Shown here: piece by piece, positions 9,738 to 21,170 of the stretch
Numbering within the stretch: position 1 is the first letter of the stretch
Layout: every line of letters begins with the position of its first letter
Assembly (NCBI GenBank): GCA_018907035.1
Contig: JACCIC010000218.1
Coordinates: forward strand, 490,001-554,000
Length of the DNA: 64,000 nt
Direction of reading: 5' to 3'
Origin: Sycobia sp. Sy_11
Taxonomy: Eukaryota; Arthropoda; Insecta; Hymenoptera; Epichrysomallidae
The notes under the pieces: generated by a model
Database searches by the model: none
Told to the model about the DNA's origin: nothing
Seen by the model: only the letters and a program-made list of their open reading frames with translations
Translations under genes and position numbers: made by a program

Positions 9738-11077
9738 ATCCATTTTTCTGCTCGCTCGCACTGCACGCGAGCCTCAACGATACTGCAGGATCGCCGGGTC
9801 GAGTTGGATAGAGCGGGAGGGAGGCTGAAAGGAACAGGTTTCATTTCAAAGACGGCAAAGCGTGGTGTGATGGTGGAAGATGGGGGGGGGGTGGAGGAAG
9901 TCTGAGATCCTCGACCCCTCTCTCCCCATCTTCTTTCTCGATTTCTGCGCGACCTCTTCCTTTGCGGAACTTGGCTTCCTCGTTCTTATTATTTTGCCTC
10001 CTGCCCCTCCCCTTCCCCTCCCCATCATCCTTTTCGTCACCGCTTTATCGGTATAATATCTCGATCGTTTTCCACTGTCGGCATGGTAAACAAATGCGAA
10101 TGAACCTCCTCTGGGCAGACGAGAAAGAGCGAACTGATTCTTTATCGGATCGAGTAAATGGAACTCCGTGATTCTCTCTCTCTATCCCTCTTCCCCTCTT
10201 TCTTTCCATTAAATATTCGTACTTCATTATTATTTGTTTATGATTCCTTGGCTTCTGTTAGTGATTCGCGTCACGCTCGCCGAATTATGGTATAAAGTCT
10301 CTAGACTCTGAACATCTGTAATACAACGACCTCGTAGTCCATATTACGAGCGTTCTTAATAAGAAAGGTAAATTATGAAAAAGATGGTTCTTTTACGGAG
10401 GGCAAGAAAGAGGATTGAGCAAACGAGGAACGAAAAAAGTCGAATCATAGAATTGCGAATAGTCTCGTAACCACGAATTATTCAAAATTACGAAAGAGTC
10501 GACCACAAAAGTATTAATTATTCGTAAAATAATCGTGCATCTATTTCGCGTTATTGTTATAAATGAATCATAATTTTATAGCGTATTCGAATTGAAATAA
10601 TTCAAAAATCGAGCCGGTCAATTTATCGAGGTCTCGCCATTTTTACACGGAAATATAAAAAATGAATTATTTTTGAAATTCTACACACGGCATTGGTATT
10701 GTGCGATTTAACTTTAGAACGGCGTCCATTCAGGCAGGGTATATTCGATCAGTGCTATTATCGAGTTTTATCGCGCTACATTGGAGGTCGAAAGAGTAAC
10801 GCAAATATTCAATAATACGGATATTACCGGGTATCGAAACTGCTGCGAACGCGTATTATACGCTATTCAAATCAATTACAATTTATACATCGTTCAAGAT
10901 TCGGATTCACGTTCCAGCTTTGACATTCGTACATGGACAAGTCCAACGTCGTTATTCATTGAACGTGGAAAACGACAAGCGGGCTATAAAATATTCAATT
11001 TCATGCGGCTCTGTGCACCGGGCCAATTTTCTAATTGTGTATTCGATGAAACATCGATGGAAGGGAGAGTGCGATAC

Positions 11078-11124
<47 letters not shown>

Positions 11125-11142
11125 GAGAGAGAGAAAGAGGAG
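11078..11142. repeat. (GA)n microsatellite with interruptions
   Basis: GA repeats with GAAA and GACA interruptions. They encode the RE-rich end of a 144-codon frame that is otherwise unremarkable. Confidence 0.95.
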
Positions 11143-11281
11143 ATTCTACCCACTAGTTGCAAATCTGGGTTATCGAGTCAAAAGCTATAAACAGAGACAG
11201 AGCGGTTCCATGTAAATTCGTATTTAATATACAGACAATCGAGAGATATCGGCACAAAATCAAATAAACTCGACTTTTCGC

Positions 11282-11283
<2 letters not shown>

Positions 11284-11326
<43 letters not shown>
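11284..11326. repeat. (TA)n microsatellite, 43 bp
   Basis: Perfect AT alternation. Confidence 0.98.
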
Positions 11327-11333
<7 letters not shown>

Positions 11334-12180
11334 TCGATTGTTCAATAAGTGACCATAGATTGATTTCATAACTTTTGTTTTCGAAATTTAGTACACGTGA
11401 ACATTATATTTTAAACCTTATGGTGACGCAAAGAAACGAACAAGAAAAATTGTGGGCTTGAAAGGATTTTCATTCAAATTTTACGCAACGGCGAACAAGT
11501 AGGTTGTGATCACTATATATATATATATATGGTTAACGATGAATGCTGATTATAGGCTCTTTAATGAGTGCTTTATTTGGAAAAAATCAGGATGAGATCA
11601 TGCGAAAAGGATGATTTGTTCCCATTGAACGCTAAAATTATGATATAACGTTGCAAATCTTTTTTTGTCTTTTTGTTTTTTTGACAAAACCAAATGCACT
11701 GTGTACTCTATATACGTATTGGTTCTCTAAAATCTGGGAAATGGACAATTACTCGTATAGAGGGATTTTCATAATTTTATTATTATTAATCATTTATCAT
11801 GTGATAAATGTAATATTCTACCTATTATCTTATGAGCTACTATTTTATATATTTGTTGTATAGATTATAGTTTACAGTTCTATCATAGTTCCATTTTGTA
11901 ATTCGATTACAGATTAATATTGATACTTTTTAATGGAAAGTTCTAATGTGTTAGCAGGTTTGAAAATTTGCGGACGAAACAGATGCTCTCACGATACAGG
12001 TCAAGTTCGTACTACTTTCATCCAATTTTTTTTATCATTGGTATCTGATTTGCATAGCGGAAAACTTTCAATACCGCATGAGACATATAAATTTTTCATT
12101 CGCCTTACTGTCTCGTTAACGGACTAATATCATAATAATAATAACAATAACCGCCAGGCTGCCTTTACTTACCAGCAACT

Positions 12181-12249
12181 TTCACGAAAAATTTTCTTAT
12201 CCGCAGAGGCTGACGTTTCGAGCCGCTTGGGCGCCCCACTTCGGAGACT
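12181..12249 (-). mobile_element. Penelope-type terminal remnant (ribozyme-like motif)
   Basis: The minus strand reads CTCCGAAGTGGGGCG...GCGGCTCGAAACGTCAGCC, then an AAGAAAATTTT tract. A C(C)GAAG box, a GC-rich stem and CGAAAC is the arrangement seen in terminal repeats of Penelope-like retroelements in animals (established knowledge, recalled). The motif is followed on the same strand by TTGCTG|GTAAGT near 12166-12171, a strong splice-donor match. CGAAACGTCAG recurs exactly at 43 kb and the general pattern at 23.3 and 32.1 kb. No reverse transcriptase or GIY-YIG coding sequence survives. Confidence 0.35.
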
Positions 12250-13349
12250 GGTGCTTTACAATTAATTTTTTTCGCTCGCTCGTTTCAAAGAATTTTTTTG
12301 GTCCCAACATTCTCGAGGGTAGGGGACACGCGCACTCGACTATTTGTACAATTCCATTATTGTAACGATTATATGACGATTCAAGATTTCGGAATATTAT
12401 ATGCGAATACCGAGATAATTGGCGCGCGTACGCGCACACATACAGTCTCAACTATGATTTTCACCGCTCCTCGACGTCCACGAGCTTCATTTTTAATTGC
12501 GTTACTCTCCGCTTTTGATACGTGTGCGTGCGCGTGTGCATGTGTGTGTGTCTATGTACTCGTATGTATGTATGTATTTACCCGCGCAAAGAAAGTGTGC
12601 CAACGCGGTTCCTAGGCGAAGACGGGATCTTTCTTTTTCTCCGTTCAGGCGGAGGTAGAATCGTACCTTTGTGCGAAACTAAAATCTTCCCTTATTCGCG
12701 GACGGAGAATGAATTTCTTCATGATTAATGTGGAAATTCTGAGGTATAGTAAAAAGTAAAAGCCGCCTGGATTAATTCATAGTTCGGATATAAGGCTCAA
12801 ACTAATTTTATTTACTTTTTTTCGCACAGATAGTTCAATTTTTCTTCATGAATTCTACTTTCTCTTTTTTTTTAGTCGTTAATAAATAATTCAAGTACGT
12901 TTAATTGCGGCATAAACTTTCTTATCGCAATAAGAATTACGTATAAAAGTAAGAAAATCATAAAGCGGCCTTTCAGCTGCGAAATAAGATGTGTACTCGT
13001 TAATAAATTTATTAGAGCATGGCTATTTTTACAATCTCTTATAGAATTTTCCATACAGAGTTGCAAAAACATATAACCATCATCTCTTGAAATTTTAGCG
13101 GATTAGAAAGATAAATTGGATAATCCATTAGTTTGTCTTCCTTTATATATGCGATCAGAGAAAAATATGATAGGCTTTGCTGTGAAATCAGAAAATAATC
13201 ACGACTTTAAAAAGAAAAAAAAGCTTTCAAAAGTAAAGACCGACGTGCAAAAGGCTATATTTTCTTCTTATACGATTTAATAACGTTCTAAATCCCTATA
13301 TTTATGATGTACGAACGGCGAAGTAAGTTGCGTCTGGGAATTTAATACG

Positions 13350-13351
<2 letters not shown>

Positions 13352-13407
<56 letters not shown>
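13352..13407. repeat. (TA)n microsatellite, 56 bp
   Basis: Perfect AT alternation, then CATACCCATATACATA. Confidence 0.98.
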
Positions 13408-13411
<4 letters not shown>

Positions 13412-13658
13412 CCCATATACATAGCATTGACAATTCTATATCCTTTCTACATACTTCACCTATTTCAACTAAAAGCTTATCTATACACTCAATGAGTGTA
13501 CATAAATTTATATTTTGTTAACCATATAACCTTATTTTAATAACTTAATTACCATACGCAAATTTTCTGTTCGAAATAATTTTGTAATTTTATGAGAAGC
13601 AATACATATATAATAAAGTACATGTCTATCTAAGTGGTGAAACAACAGAAATTCTAAT

Positions 13659-13701
13659 GCCAGACAAGCTGTTACAAGGCTGTTGATCTTTCTTGCCTGG
13701 C
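13659..13701. repeat. 43-nt hairpin, 9 bp with one mismatch
   Basis: GCCAG-A-CAAG at 13659-13668 pairs with CTTG-C-CTGGC at 13692-13701. The 23-nt loop includes CAAGGCTGTTGATCTT (13675-13690), which recurs with one mismatch at 3534-3549. Confidence 0.4.
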
Positions 13702-13877
13702 TACCCTTTCCGAACTAACGCTATCCTGGGTATTATACAAAATAGAAGTGATAGAGCGTAAACCTCTGTTGCCCCCTCCCCGCCTTTGTACCATTTGTAA
13801 TATATTTCCCATCTTCTTATTTCCGCATCTTCTACCTTTCTTACCTAATCCACTCTATTCATTTTTGTGTGTATATT

Positions 13878-13942
13878 GTATCTATCTATCTATCGATCTA
13901 TCTATCTATATATCTATCTTTTTATGTATCTATCTATATATA
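13878..13942. repeat. (TATC)n microsatellite, imperfect
   Basis: CTAT/TATC repeats interrupted by CGAT, TATA and TTTATG. Confidence 0.9.
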
Positions 13943-14655
13943 TGCACAAATATATCGTTATATATAAGAATGAGTTAAGATATATTCTTAACCTTTATAC
14001 TGCCGAACTGGCTCGTATATGAGCCACCTGTGACCTTGACAGCTACTATAGAGATATGAGGTGTTTTTATTATAAATTTTGCACATCAAAAATATCAATT
14101 TATAAGGCAAAAATGCTGGCAGTAAAGCATTGCTACATGGAGTCAGTATTCAATGCTAAAGGACAGAAACAGAGAGATATATAAATTAAATAAATTTTTT
14201 CTCTCTCGCACACTGTTAATTTGCCAAATGTCTATGAAAAAATTGTCCGAAAGAGAAAGACTGTACCTAAGGTTAGTTACGCACATTCTTTACGTGATTT
14301 ACACATTTTAGCATTGAATTCTTTCTCCGCGTACGGACGCTTTTAGGGCATACCGCGAACAAAGTACAATGCAAAGGCTCGCACGCATACGTATAGTGAT
14401 AAGCGCGAAAGGCGCATTTACCGTACCTTCAAAACCACGCGCGCGCGCGCGTTCGCCTCCTAATTCTTCCGTTCCCGCGCGCACTGCAGCCCCGTTCTCA
14501 TTTAGAGATGCGAACAGCGAATCTTGCATCTACCTCCCTTTCACGTTGTGGTTCTTCTATCCCTCCCCCCCCCGGCCCCTAGCCATCCTTGTCTCTCTAG
14601 ACACCACCGGCCGATGTGGTTAAGCCCCGTATTGTTCCTGTAAATTATGTCCAAG

Positions 14656-14704
14656 GCAGCGGAGGTGAAGGCGAAGGAGGAAGAGGAGGAGGAGGAGGAG
14701 GAAT
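14656..14704. repeat. (GGA)n purine-rich tract
   Basis: Interrupted GGCGGAGG units passing into (GAG)n. This gives a Ser-rich translation on the minus strand. Confidence 0.85.
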
Positions 14705-15076
14705 GTAACCAGATTACAGTGCGGCCTCCCTCGTCTACGTGGTATAAGGCAGCAGTACACCCCTGTGTAGGTCTCTCCAAACCCCTGTCCTTGCCTTCAC
14801 CCGTGGTAGGTTTCCACATATAGATTATATATATATACATATACAGATATACATATATACCTTTGTGCATATACACATGAGAGCTCCACGCGCGATGGCT
14901 TCGCGCCGAATTATATTGCGGACGGGGGCAATCCCGCTAATTATTTGGCACTGACGCGCGCTTGCGTGTACAGACGCAACAGCCTAGCTGCTACGGCGAG
15001 GATGACGATGATTCGCTGTAATTCGAGGCCTGGTCGTCAATCAAGCAACGCGTTGGGCGCCTTTAACGGCCTGTTC

Positions 15077-15078
<2 letters not shown>

Positions 15079-15133
<55 letters not shown>
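15079..15133. repeat. (TA)n microsatellite, 55 bp
   Basis: Perfect AT alternation. Confidence 0.98.
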
Positions 15134-15137
<4 letters not shown>

Positions 15138-15332
15138 CCCTATTATACATCTGGGCATTAATTATATTGCCCTTTGTTCTATTATACACAAACACACACA
15201 TAGACATTTATATATGCATATGTATATCTATATCAGCTCAATTTTGCTTTGTCTCCTGACCAGTTGAATCTTCCGGGAAAAATGAGAATCCAGATATTTA
15301 ATTCCATTTGCCGATTGACGTGTAAGAATAGA

Positions 15333-15334
<2 letters not shown>

Positions 15335-15381
<47 letters not shown>
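15335..15381. repeat. (TA)n microsatellite, 47 bp
   Basis: Perfect AT alternation, the second array within 300 bp. Confidence 0.98.
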
Positions 15382-15384
<3 letters not shown>

Positions 15385-15420
15385 CGACCTTTCTGCAATT
15401 ATAAATTAACATCATATGTA

Positions 15421-15523
15421 TAGTGTTATAATAAAGTGATAATGTGTTATAATGAAAGTTATAGTGATAGTGTGAAAGTGATAGTGTGTTATAATGAAAG
15501 TTATAATAAAGTGATAGTGTATA
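15421..15523. repeat. Imperfect minisatellite of GTTATAATRAAGT/GTGATAGT units
   Basis: Units of the form GTGTTATAATGAAAGTTATA and GTGATAGTGT are shuffled and repeated several times over about 100 bp, with variable unit order. This suggests slippage or unequal exchange. It sits 40 bp after a (TA)n array. Confidence 0.8.
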
Positions 15524-15922
15524 CTATTCAGTGAGTAGACTACAATTCCATCGTTTTATAAATAATAAAATTAACATACATTTAAATAATATATTTTCTA
15601 ATAACAATATTCACACAGATGCAGGTGTGAAGCTTTTGTTACCAATTATAATAAATTATAAATCCACGCAATTGCCATCTGTGAGACGGTATGATTATCG
15701 AGTGAAAGACTTAATAAATTATAGAAATTACAAAAGTAGAAATTATTAATTATAATGTTTCAAATACCGTGAACAAATTTGCCGTATCTACGACTTTACA
15801 TGCTGCCTCGAAAATTGTAATTTCATTAAGCGCGACCCTCGTTATCTACCACTTTACCTGTTTTCGTACAGACTTGTTCCATTATGCACTGTACGACTAT
15901 AATAATTTTTCGTCATATACTA

Positions 15923-15923
<1 letters not shown>

Positions 15924-15966
<43 letters not shown>
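15924..15966. repeat. (TA)n microsatellite, 43 bp
   Basis: Perfect AT alternation, then GTATATATACAC. Confidence 0.98.
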
Positions 15967-15977
<11 letters not shown>

Positions 15978-16368
15978 CACTCGTATAATTCATCTATGTT
16001 GAATTTAATTGCAATTTTACCCTTTGCAGCTGGCGTCCCAAAATTCTCGTTAGACTATAATACATCCTTCTTTTTTCAATACGAAGCAATTGTATGTTTC
16101 ATTTATTTAATAATGCCGTTATATTTAGATACTACAGTAAACGATATACATATTATGAGGATATATATATATATATATTTATATATATACATACGTAGCT
16201 ATTTATCTATCTATGTCCCATAAAATTCGCCCGAATAGGGCTGTATCACCCTGCTATCTCTATATATAGTATCGTTGTGTGTCGTTGTCGAATTGAAAGA
16301 GGCCCGCCGAACCACAGAGGGCCATAAAAGCGATCCCTGTCGTCGAAATTGTTTGTTTACGAGTGCAT

Positions 16369-16416
16369 TACACACACATACACACACACGCGCGCGCGCA
16401 CGTGTATATATACATA

Positions 16417-16469
<53 letters not shown>

Positions 16470-16480
16470 TATATAGGTCC
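16369..16480. repeat. Compound (CA)n-(CG)n-(TA)n microsatellite
   Basis: CACACACA, then CGCGCGCGCA, then GTATATATACATATGCA, then (TA)n from 16420 to 16480 with one TAAT interruption. Three alternating purine-pyrimidine dinucleotides run in series, a sequence prone to Z-DNA and cruciform formation. Confidence 0.95.
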
Positions 16481-16887
16481 GGTGACACGAACCCTGAATT
16501 TCCGACTCGTAAAAGGCAATTTTTCGCGAGCTTTTCGAATATCTAGAGCTCCAGAATACCGAAGCTCCTTTTCTTACATGTGGCGATGGTAGAAGTAAAT
16601 ATGATCGATCACGGAGAGTTACGTTGGGCGCGCCAGCTAGCAACACCGTATACTCGTACAGACATGTGAGACTTGAGATATTCTCGCCTGCAGCGATCGA
16701 ATTCGCCGGGTCTGGCGAGAAAATCGAGATAGCTCTGATTTGAAGCGGTGATCAGAACGGGGGCTACGGTATATTGACAAAGACGTTAAAGTCTGCATCG
16801 ATGAGTATAGTTTGCTCATTATGTTAAAGAGCGGCACGTCATTTCGCGAAAAATCGCGTGTTATAAGAATAGAGTATACGTTTCAAG

Positions 16888-16910
16888 GTTTCGGTTACTG
16901 TTAACTTCAG
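16888..16910 (-). ncRNA. Hammerhead-box-like hairpin
   Basis: The minus strand reads CTGAA, then the hairpin GTTA-ACAG-TAAC, then CGAAAC. This resembles CUGANGA-stem II-CGAAAC with a shortened first box. Downstream sequence does not clearly match the other copies. It could be chance. Confidence 0.12.
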
Positions 16911-17223
16911 CTGCTTTGCCAAGGCGATCGCGAGCATTCAACTATCTATATATATAGACGATCGATAAAATACTGTATTTAAAAGTGTGCATTTCTGTCG
17001 AAGTAAAAGCGAAATCTATCTTATTAGAACTGATACTGAATATAATTTAACAGAACTTTGTTGATAATGAAAAGTAGTAATTTTATAGTAATTTTAAAAT
17101 TTAAATATTTACATTTAAACATAAATCAGCCTCTCGACATTTTCAAAAGTCTTCTATTTTGCCACATTTCTCATTGTCGAGAATTTAAAGCATTATATAG
17201 TCTCTTTATTATTATAGTGGTTT

Positions 17224-17425
<202 letters not shown>

Positions 17426-17859
17426 CCGGCGATGGTGTGTCATTTATCTCAGACGCCAGATGATTCCTTATATATACGTATATAAGTAGAAACCAATGCC
17501 GACATAACATACGGACGATTTATGCACGCGCAAGATGAGAAAAGTTTCGTACATTCGAAGGTAGTTCATAATGATTATCTCGTGAATGCTGTATCTACTA
17601 ATAATGATAAATATGGGCATCCCGCGGCCTTGAGGCATTAAATATTGATAAATTAAATGTTTATTAAAAGATAATTCGTGATTTTTTACGCTATTCGTAG
17701 TTTAAATGATATTATTGGATTACTATAAATATTATTGTAGATTATTAATTAATTATTCTTATAAAAGGTTGGTTAACTTACTAATAAATGTTAATAATAT
17801 AGAGAGAAGGCGTTTTTAATTAAAAATCAATGAGTTTTATTAATAAATTAATATATTTA

Positions 17860-17863
<4 letters not shown>

Positions 17864-17900
<37 letters not shown>
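17864..17900. repeat. (TA)n microsatellite, 37 bp
   Basis: Perfect AT alternation in AT-rich DNA. Confidence 0.97.
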
Positions 17901-17904
<4 letters not shown>

Positions 17905-18676
17905 CACGTACTTATGTATATGTATATATACGGCATCTAGCGCGATCCTTATGGACATACTCAATCAACATAACATACGAAACTTAGTCATGAAAAAAGT
18001 ATAATTAGATAATTTTCTGTAAACCTGATGCGTAAATTCACTTCGAGTGTTATTAATCAATAGCGGACGAATGAACAAAAACTAGGTTAGCAAAATATAT
18101 CTAAGTAGAGAGGGTCGAGTTCGTTCAGACGCCACTTTAAGGTCTCCCACCACTTATGCAACTTTACATATATACGAGAATATATATACTCGTATATATA
18201 CTAAGAGAATTGCGTAAAATGAATTTTCATTGTATTTTCATTACCAAAACTTACCGGACTTATAGCCTGAAAATCTTCGCAAACACGCGCGCACTCCGCT
18301 ACCCGCGGTTTTAGTTGGAAAAACATTGTCCTCGTCTGTGTATGCATATAATTTACTAGCGCTTTCGGAACGCGCACGACGCGGAAGAGCCATTTACCCT
18401 TTCCATGTACCAGCCTGTAAACACGCGCGGTACGACGACACCGCGTTCCTCGAGCCCGCACCCTCGGAGAAACTGTATAAATATAGATGGATAGTGAGAG
18501 ACAGAGAGAGAGAGAGAAGAATAGAGAGAGAGAAGGAGATTTGATATTCGCGTGCGTTGCACACCACTCTCCGACATTGAAGCAATTACAGTCTCGTCCT
18601 GAATAACGGGACAGGGTCAAAAATAATGCCTTCCTCGCCATCATCCTCGAGACTCCATTTGGTCGCTGCACCTATA

Positions 18677-18750
18677 CTCTCCTCTCTCTCTCTCTCTCTC
18701 TCTCGCTCTCTTTCGCTCTCTCTCTCTCTCTCTCTCTCTCCCTTTCTCTC
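18677..18750. repeat. (CT)n microsatellite with interruptions
   Basis: CT repeats broken by CTCGCTCTCTTTCGC. It lies opposite in sense to the GA array about 150 bp downstream. Confidence 0.95.
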
Positions 18751-18870
18751 GCTTTGACATCGAACGATATGCACAGGAAGCGCCCCTGCTTCCTGTATCT
18801 CTGAGATAATGTGGGCATAAAGGAAGCCGGTCGCGGTATATAGGTAAAGAGCCTATACATTTTACAGAGT

Positions 18871-18889
18871 GGAAGAGAGAAAGAGAGAA

Positions 18890-18930
<41 letters not shown>
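18871..18930. repeat. (GA)n microsatellite
   Basis: Perfect from 18892 to 18930, preceded by impure GAAA/GTGA units. With 18677-18750 it forms an inverted (CT)n...(GA)n pair that could base-pair in single-stranded form. Confidence 0.96.
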
Positions 18931-18932
<2 letters not shown>

Positions 18933-19312
18933 TCGTGAGTCGATAGTAGGGTGTCTTCTGTATATAGACGTTCACCCTTATTTTCCTATGTCTTGTATAT
19001 TCTCTCCCCTTCGCCCACTCATTGGCTAACTCGCTTATTTCTCGTTGCGTGCCTATAACGATATCGAGACACTCCGATGCTCGAGAAGAGCACGTGTATG
19101 AACTCGAATGCGCCTCAGTTGCGACTAGTGATGGAGGGGGGAGGAGGTGAAAGGGGCGGAGATACGTGGGTATATTTTTAAACATGGGGAGAAATGGGTA
19201 AACAAAGGAAGACGCAGCTGGGTAAGAAGCGGCGAGAGATGGTTCGAGGATGGGCGATTTGATTTTTTTTTTTTTTCATACACGTCTGATTGCGCTATTA
19301 TTTGCTCGCTCT

Positions 19313-19399
19313 ATGGCTGACGGTGGCGCTGCCGCTGCTACTGCCGCTACTGCTACCGCTGCGCTCGGTTGGTTTTACGAGCCTGGCTTCGTTAATTAG
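19313..19399 (+). CDS. Possible alanine-rich small ORF (28 codons)
   Basis: ATG at 19313 opens a 28-codon frame ending TAG at 19397-19399. It begins MADGGAAAATAATATAALG and ends WFYEPGFVN. The Ala/Thr run is encoded by an interrupted GCN/ACN trinucleotide tract (19322-19363) with mixed synonymous codons. The start context is poor. It could be a small ORF, the start of an exon, or just an impure (GCY)n repeat; there is no supporting splice site or promoter. Confidence 0.08.
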   Translation: MADGGAAAATAATATAALGWFYEPGFVN

Positions 19400-20080
19400 G
19401 GATTTAATGCGGCGCGCAACGACTCGGTGTCTCGATCTATACTTGGAAATAATCTAATTTATAAACTTGACGGCGGTAATTCAATGTGCACGGGTGTTAA
19501 TGATCGCTGATTTTTTCATCCGCCTCCGCTCTTGGATCGGCGAGTTCGAGCCAAGTCTGCTCGTAACTCGACGAGGGGATGATCTTTGTCCTTTATTTTA
19601 TTCGAACTTTCTTTTTCTTCTTCTTTTTTTCTTCTTTTTTTGTTTAAGTCGCGTATTTTTTTTTTCGTCAAGCGCAGGGTTCGCGCCAAGCTTTAAATTT
19701 AGATTTACATCGGAGTATTCTTTGTTAACATTATATATAGGATTTCAAATATAGACATTGGATCGATGGTGATTCTTTAATTAATCGCATCAGTTGTAAA
19801 AATGTAGAAGCAAATAGCACTCAAGTCTTTGAAAATATAATTAATGTAGGGCAAATTCAGAAGTCCGTTCACGTAACCCGATATATATTCAAATTGTACA
19901 GCTACACGTTTCACAAAGTGTGTTACGATAATTATTTTTTTCAAAATTATAACATACAGTGAACAAGAAATCTACATTAAATAAAACGGATCTCTTATCT
20001 TCATTCATTTTTTCATTCAAATAATTTCAAAACAGGTTATGATCAAATTCTGGATCGGGTCTCTGCATTATACCGCTAAT

Positions 20081-20588
20081 AAAAAAATATGCGTACACAT
20101 TATATATATTTATATATATATATAATAAAAGGGACAAACCGAATGGACGAAAAATTTTTCCCAATTGTCCAGATGGGAATCGACCAGATGAAAATTTCAG
20201 AAGGCAGGTTTCAAGCACGCAAACGTAAACATAAAATGTGCCTTCGACACGTGTACGCGTATACGCCAGCTTCCATATTACGCGGACGCATTCTCACGCC
20301 GCCCTGGTGCCTGTGAAGCTCGGAGCCCGCGTTGACGTGCACCGTACAACGACTTTTCCGGGTCCTGCGTCGTCCGTCGCCCCCAGGATTCGGAAATAAA
20401 CGCTGCTGCCGCCTCGCCCGCGGACTTTACCCAATCGCCGCCCCCTACACCGACCCGCCTCACTCTCGACGCTCCATCATTGATTCCCGACGACGCGTCC
20501 CGATTTATCCGCGGCGTCCGATCGATATTCCGCGACGAAGCTTCCCGAATTATCGGTTTCCATTCGCCCTTCTATATTCGCTGACAAT

Positions 20589-20646
<58 letters not shown>

Positions 20647-21170
20647 TCCCCCGCTTTTCTCCCGCGCTCCGCGAGGATGTAAAAAAGAAAGCAGAAGAAA
20701 AAATCAAACAAAAAAAAAAAAACGTTTCGCCAGAGAGATGTTGGAAAGAAAATCAATCTCGCGCCGACATGGATACTATTGCCAAAGTTCACATTAGCGA
20801 GCCGTGTTCTACCTCCTGTGATATTCAACGGAAGAGGGAGCGGCTGCGGGGAGTGGGTCGATGGTTGCATAATCGAGGCCACCATTGGACGCGGTGCGTT
20901 GCCGCTCCGAGGGCGGGGGCTAAGCTGTACGTCCATAGGATTATGAGCGAGGGGCGGCCGAGCTAGCGAGCGAGCGAGTTGTGGAGGACGTACAGATGCT
21001 GGGCATCGATGATTAAAACTTTCCCGGCCCGACCGTTTGAGTGGCCGGCTCGCGGTGTCTGACTCTTTGACCGATATCCCAGAACGTGTATGTACGTACG
21101 CATGGGTACGTTCTATCCTCTATCCCTCCACCCTTTCTCATTCCCTTCAATTTGCTTCCGGCTATTGTTA
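20081..21170. other. CpG-rich island
   Basis: Dense CpG and frequent long but low-information frames on both strands; candidate regulatory or UTR sequence. Confidence 0.5.
20600..20644. repeat. (TA)n microsatellite, 45 bp
   Basis: Perfect AT alternation inside a GC-rich island. Confidence 0.98.

Larger units (their letters stand above)
9181..10170. other. GC- and pyrimidine-rich island
   Basis: Strand-asymmetric CT-rich DNA with two (CT)n arrays. The frames of 106-122 codons translate as Ser/Leu or Arg/Glu low complexity. Possible regulatory island. Confidence 0.5.
10171..12180. other. Mostly AT-rich stretch
   Basis: A 144-codon frame at 10781-11215 starts with TTG and ends in (GA)n, so it is unlikely to be a gene. 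GATTGTTCAATAAGT at 11333-11347 resembles mariner-type ends and shares GATTGTTCAATAA with about 59811, but no transposase is visible. Confidence 0.55.
12250..14280. other. Noncoding stretch
   Basis: Moderately GC-rich to 12660 with short (GT)n near 12530-12575, then AT-rich. Holds the hairpin at 13659-13701. Confidence 0.6.
17422..20080. other. Noncoding stretch with two islands
   Basis: AT-rich to 18190. GC-rich islands at 18240-18860 and 19070-19690 with the inverted (CT)n/(GA)n pair and the GCN trinucleotide tract. Confidence 0.55.

Noticed and set aside
10781..11215. 144-codon plus-strand ORF
   Set aside because: It begins with TTG, ends in a (GA)n translation, and lacks recognisable features.
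11333..11460. Mariner element starting at GATTGTTCAATAAGT
   Set aside because: Only one short terminal-like match; no transposase, no opposite terminus and no clear target duplication.
15996..16223. Exon after the acceptor TTTACCCTTTGCAG near 16028
   Set aside because: No donor follows within a sensible distance and the frame runs into (TA)n.
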